A DNA stretch of 64,000 bases. It comes from Brachypterus glaber. Taxonomy: Eukaryota; Arthropoda; Insecta; Coleoptera; Kateretidae. The translations under genes were made by a program, and so were the position numbers. The DNA lies in NCBI GenBank assembly GCA_958510825.1, contig OY294046.1, positions 11,386,847 through 11,450,846 of the forward strand, written 5' to 3'. Of the stretch, positions 63,262 to 64,000 are shown one piece after another. Numbering within the stretch: the stretch's first letter is position 1; every line of letters starts with the position of its first letter. Below the pieces are notes generated by a model. It saw only the letters and a list, made by a program, of their open reading frames with translations. It made no database searches and was not told where the DNA came from.

Positions 63262-64000
63262 ATACGTACATTAAAAACATGGACAACGATATCACCTCTG
63301 ATCCTAAAAAATTTTGGTCTTACATTAATCAAAAGAAATCTTCCTATGGTATTCCTTCTGAAATGAACTTCGATGGTAATGTCGTTAACTCTCTGCCCGA
63401 TATTTTAAATTCATTTGCAACATTATTTCAAGAGTCTTATACCATACCTGATGACCCTAATTCGGACTTTATTCAACAAATCAGCAATCAAAACTTACTT
63501 ACAATTAAAAGCTTTTCCGAAACCGAGGTGTGTGAGGCTACAAAAAAATTAAAGCCTAAGGTTACCATGGGCCCTGATGGTATTCCTTCTTTTTTAGTTA
63601 AAGATTGTGCTTGTATATTTTCCAAACCTTTAGCTCTCCTTTTTAATCTATCACTTAAAACGTGCGTTTTTCCTGCTTGTTGGAAAATATCAAAGGTTTG
63701 TCCAGTTTTTAAAAAAGGAAACAGATCCGATATTCGTAATTACCGACCTATAGCTATAATAAACAACTTCTCTAAGGTGTATGAAATTCTACTACATAAA
63801 AATATATATTCCCATGTTAAACATCTCATACATCCGAGCCAGCATGGATTTATGGAAGGTAGGTCCACTTCTAGCAATCTTGCCTGTTTCACTCAGTTTC
63901 TATCTGGGTGTATAGACAATTTTCTTCAAGCTGATTGTATATACACTGACTTCTCTAAGGCTTTCGAAAGACTAGACCACAGAATTCTTATCATGATGCT
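63262..64000 (+). CDS. LINE reverse transcriptase, partial (runs off the right edge)
   Basis: Open from upstream of an ATG at 63279 to the last base of the window, about 240 codons. In order: DPKKFWSYINQKKS (residues 8-21), KPKVTMGPDGIPSFLV (92-107), FPACWKISKVCPVFKKG (131-147), NYRPIAIINNFSKVYE (154-169), SQHGFMEGRSTSNL (187-200) and YTDFSKAFERLDH with a catalytic Asp (221-233). This is the first half of the reverse transcriptase domain of a Jockey/CR1-group non-LTR retrotransposon; the FADD motif lies beyond the edge. No endonuclease precedes it, so the copy is 5'-truncated near 63262. No frameshift or stop is present, so it is young. It is a different family from the LINE at 43022-46017. 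Confidence 0.9.

Overview
The window looks like intergenic DNA from an animal nuclear genome, most likely an arthropod and probably an insect. The evidence is strong AT richness, many different transposon remnants, tRNA-derived SINEs, LINE fragments with APE endonuclease and reverse transcriptase, and dispersed repeats of a style common in insect genomes (runs of GACGGACAGACG; units starting ACCGACTTCCAAAAAAGGAG). The species cannot be named from the sequence. No bacterial or viral gene organisation is present, and I found no intact host protein-coding gene. Nearly all short open frames are chance frames inside repeats. The only clear coding relics belong to mobile elements, plus one unexplained 66-codon open stretch at 10015-10212.

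Layout. 0-10 kb: short hairpin MITEs, an 8-bp-duplication (hAT-type) MITE, a perfect 133-bp tandem duplication, a 563-bp SINE, a large palindrome (6.7-7.5 kb) and a half palindrome interrupted by a second hAT-type element. 10-20 kb: TTAA-flanked MITE, a 429-bp non-autonomous DNA transposon, a SINE, a 336-bp satellite array, and a hairpin MITE split by a 5'-truncated LINE. 20-34 kb: several copies of a roughly 1-kb palindromic element (family A), further MITEs, two SINEs in opposite orientation, second copies of elements seen earlier. 33-43 kb: a 720-bp palindrome with C-rich ends (family B), a decayed LINE pol fragment, and a roughly 3-kb palindrome with a family A element inserted in one arm. 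43-46 kb: the best coding element, a LINE with endonuclease and reverse transcriptase on the minus strand. 46-56 kb: another SINE, a foldback element carrying a decayed Tc1/mariner-type transposon, three more family B palindromes and a LINE 3' end nested in a hairpin. 56-64 kb: another family A copy, two more palindromes, a minisatellite, and a LINE reverse transcriptase running off the right edge.

What stands out is the number of long, nearly perfect palindromes (0.6-1.2 kb, TA-flanked) from at least five families, and the nesting. In five places one element sits inside another; in three of them a second copy of the host element, or the host's known end sequence, shows the uninterrupted form, so junctions and target duplications can be read directly. 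One SINE shares its 3' tail with a LINE fragment in the same window, and one SINE family appears with two different tRNA-like heads. I saw no convincing new cellular system; the unusual content is transposon biology. All identities and family names are by eye, without database searches.
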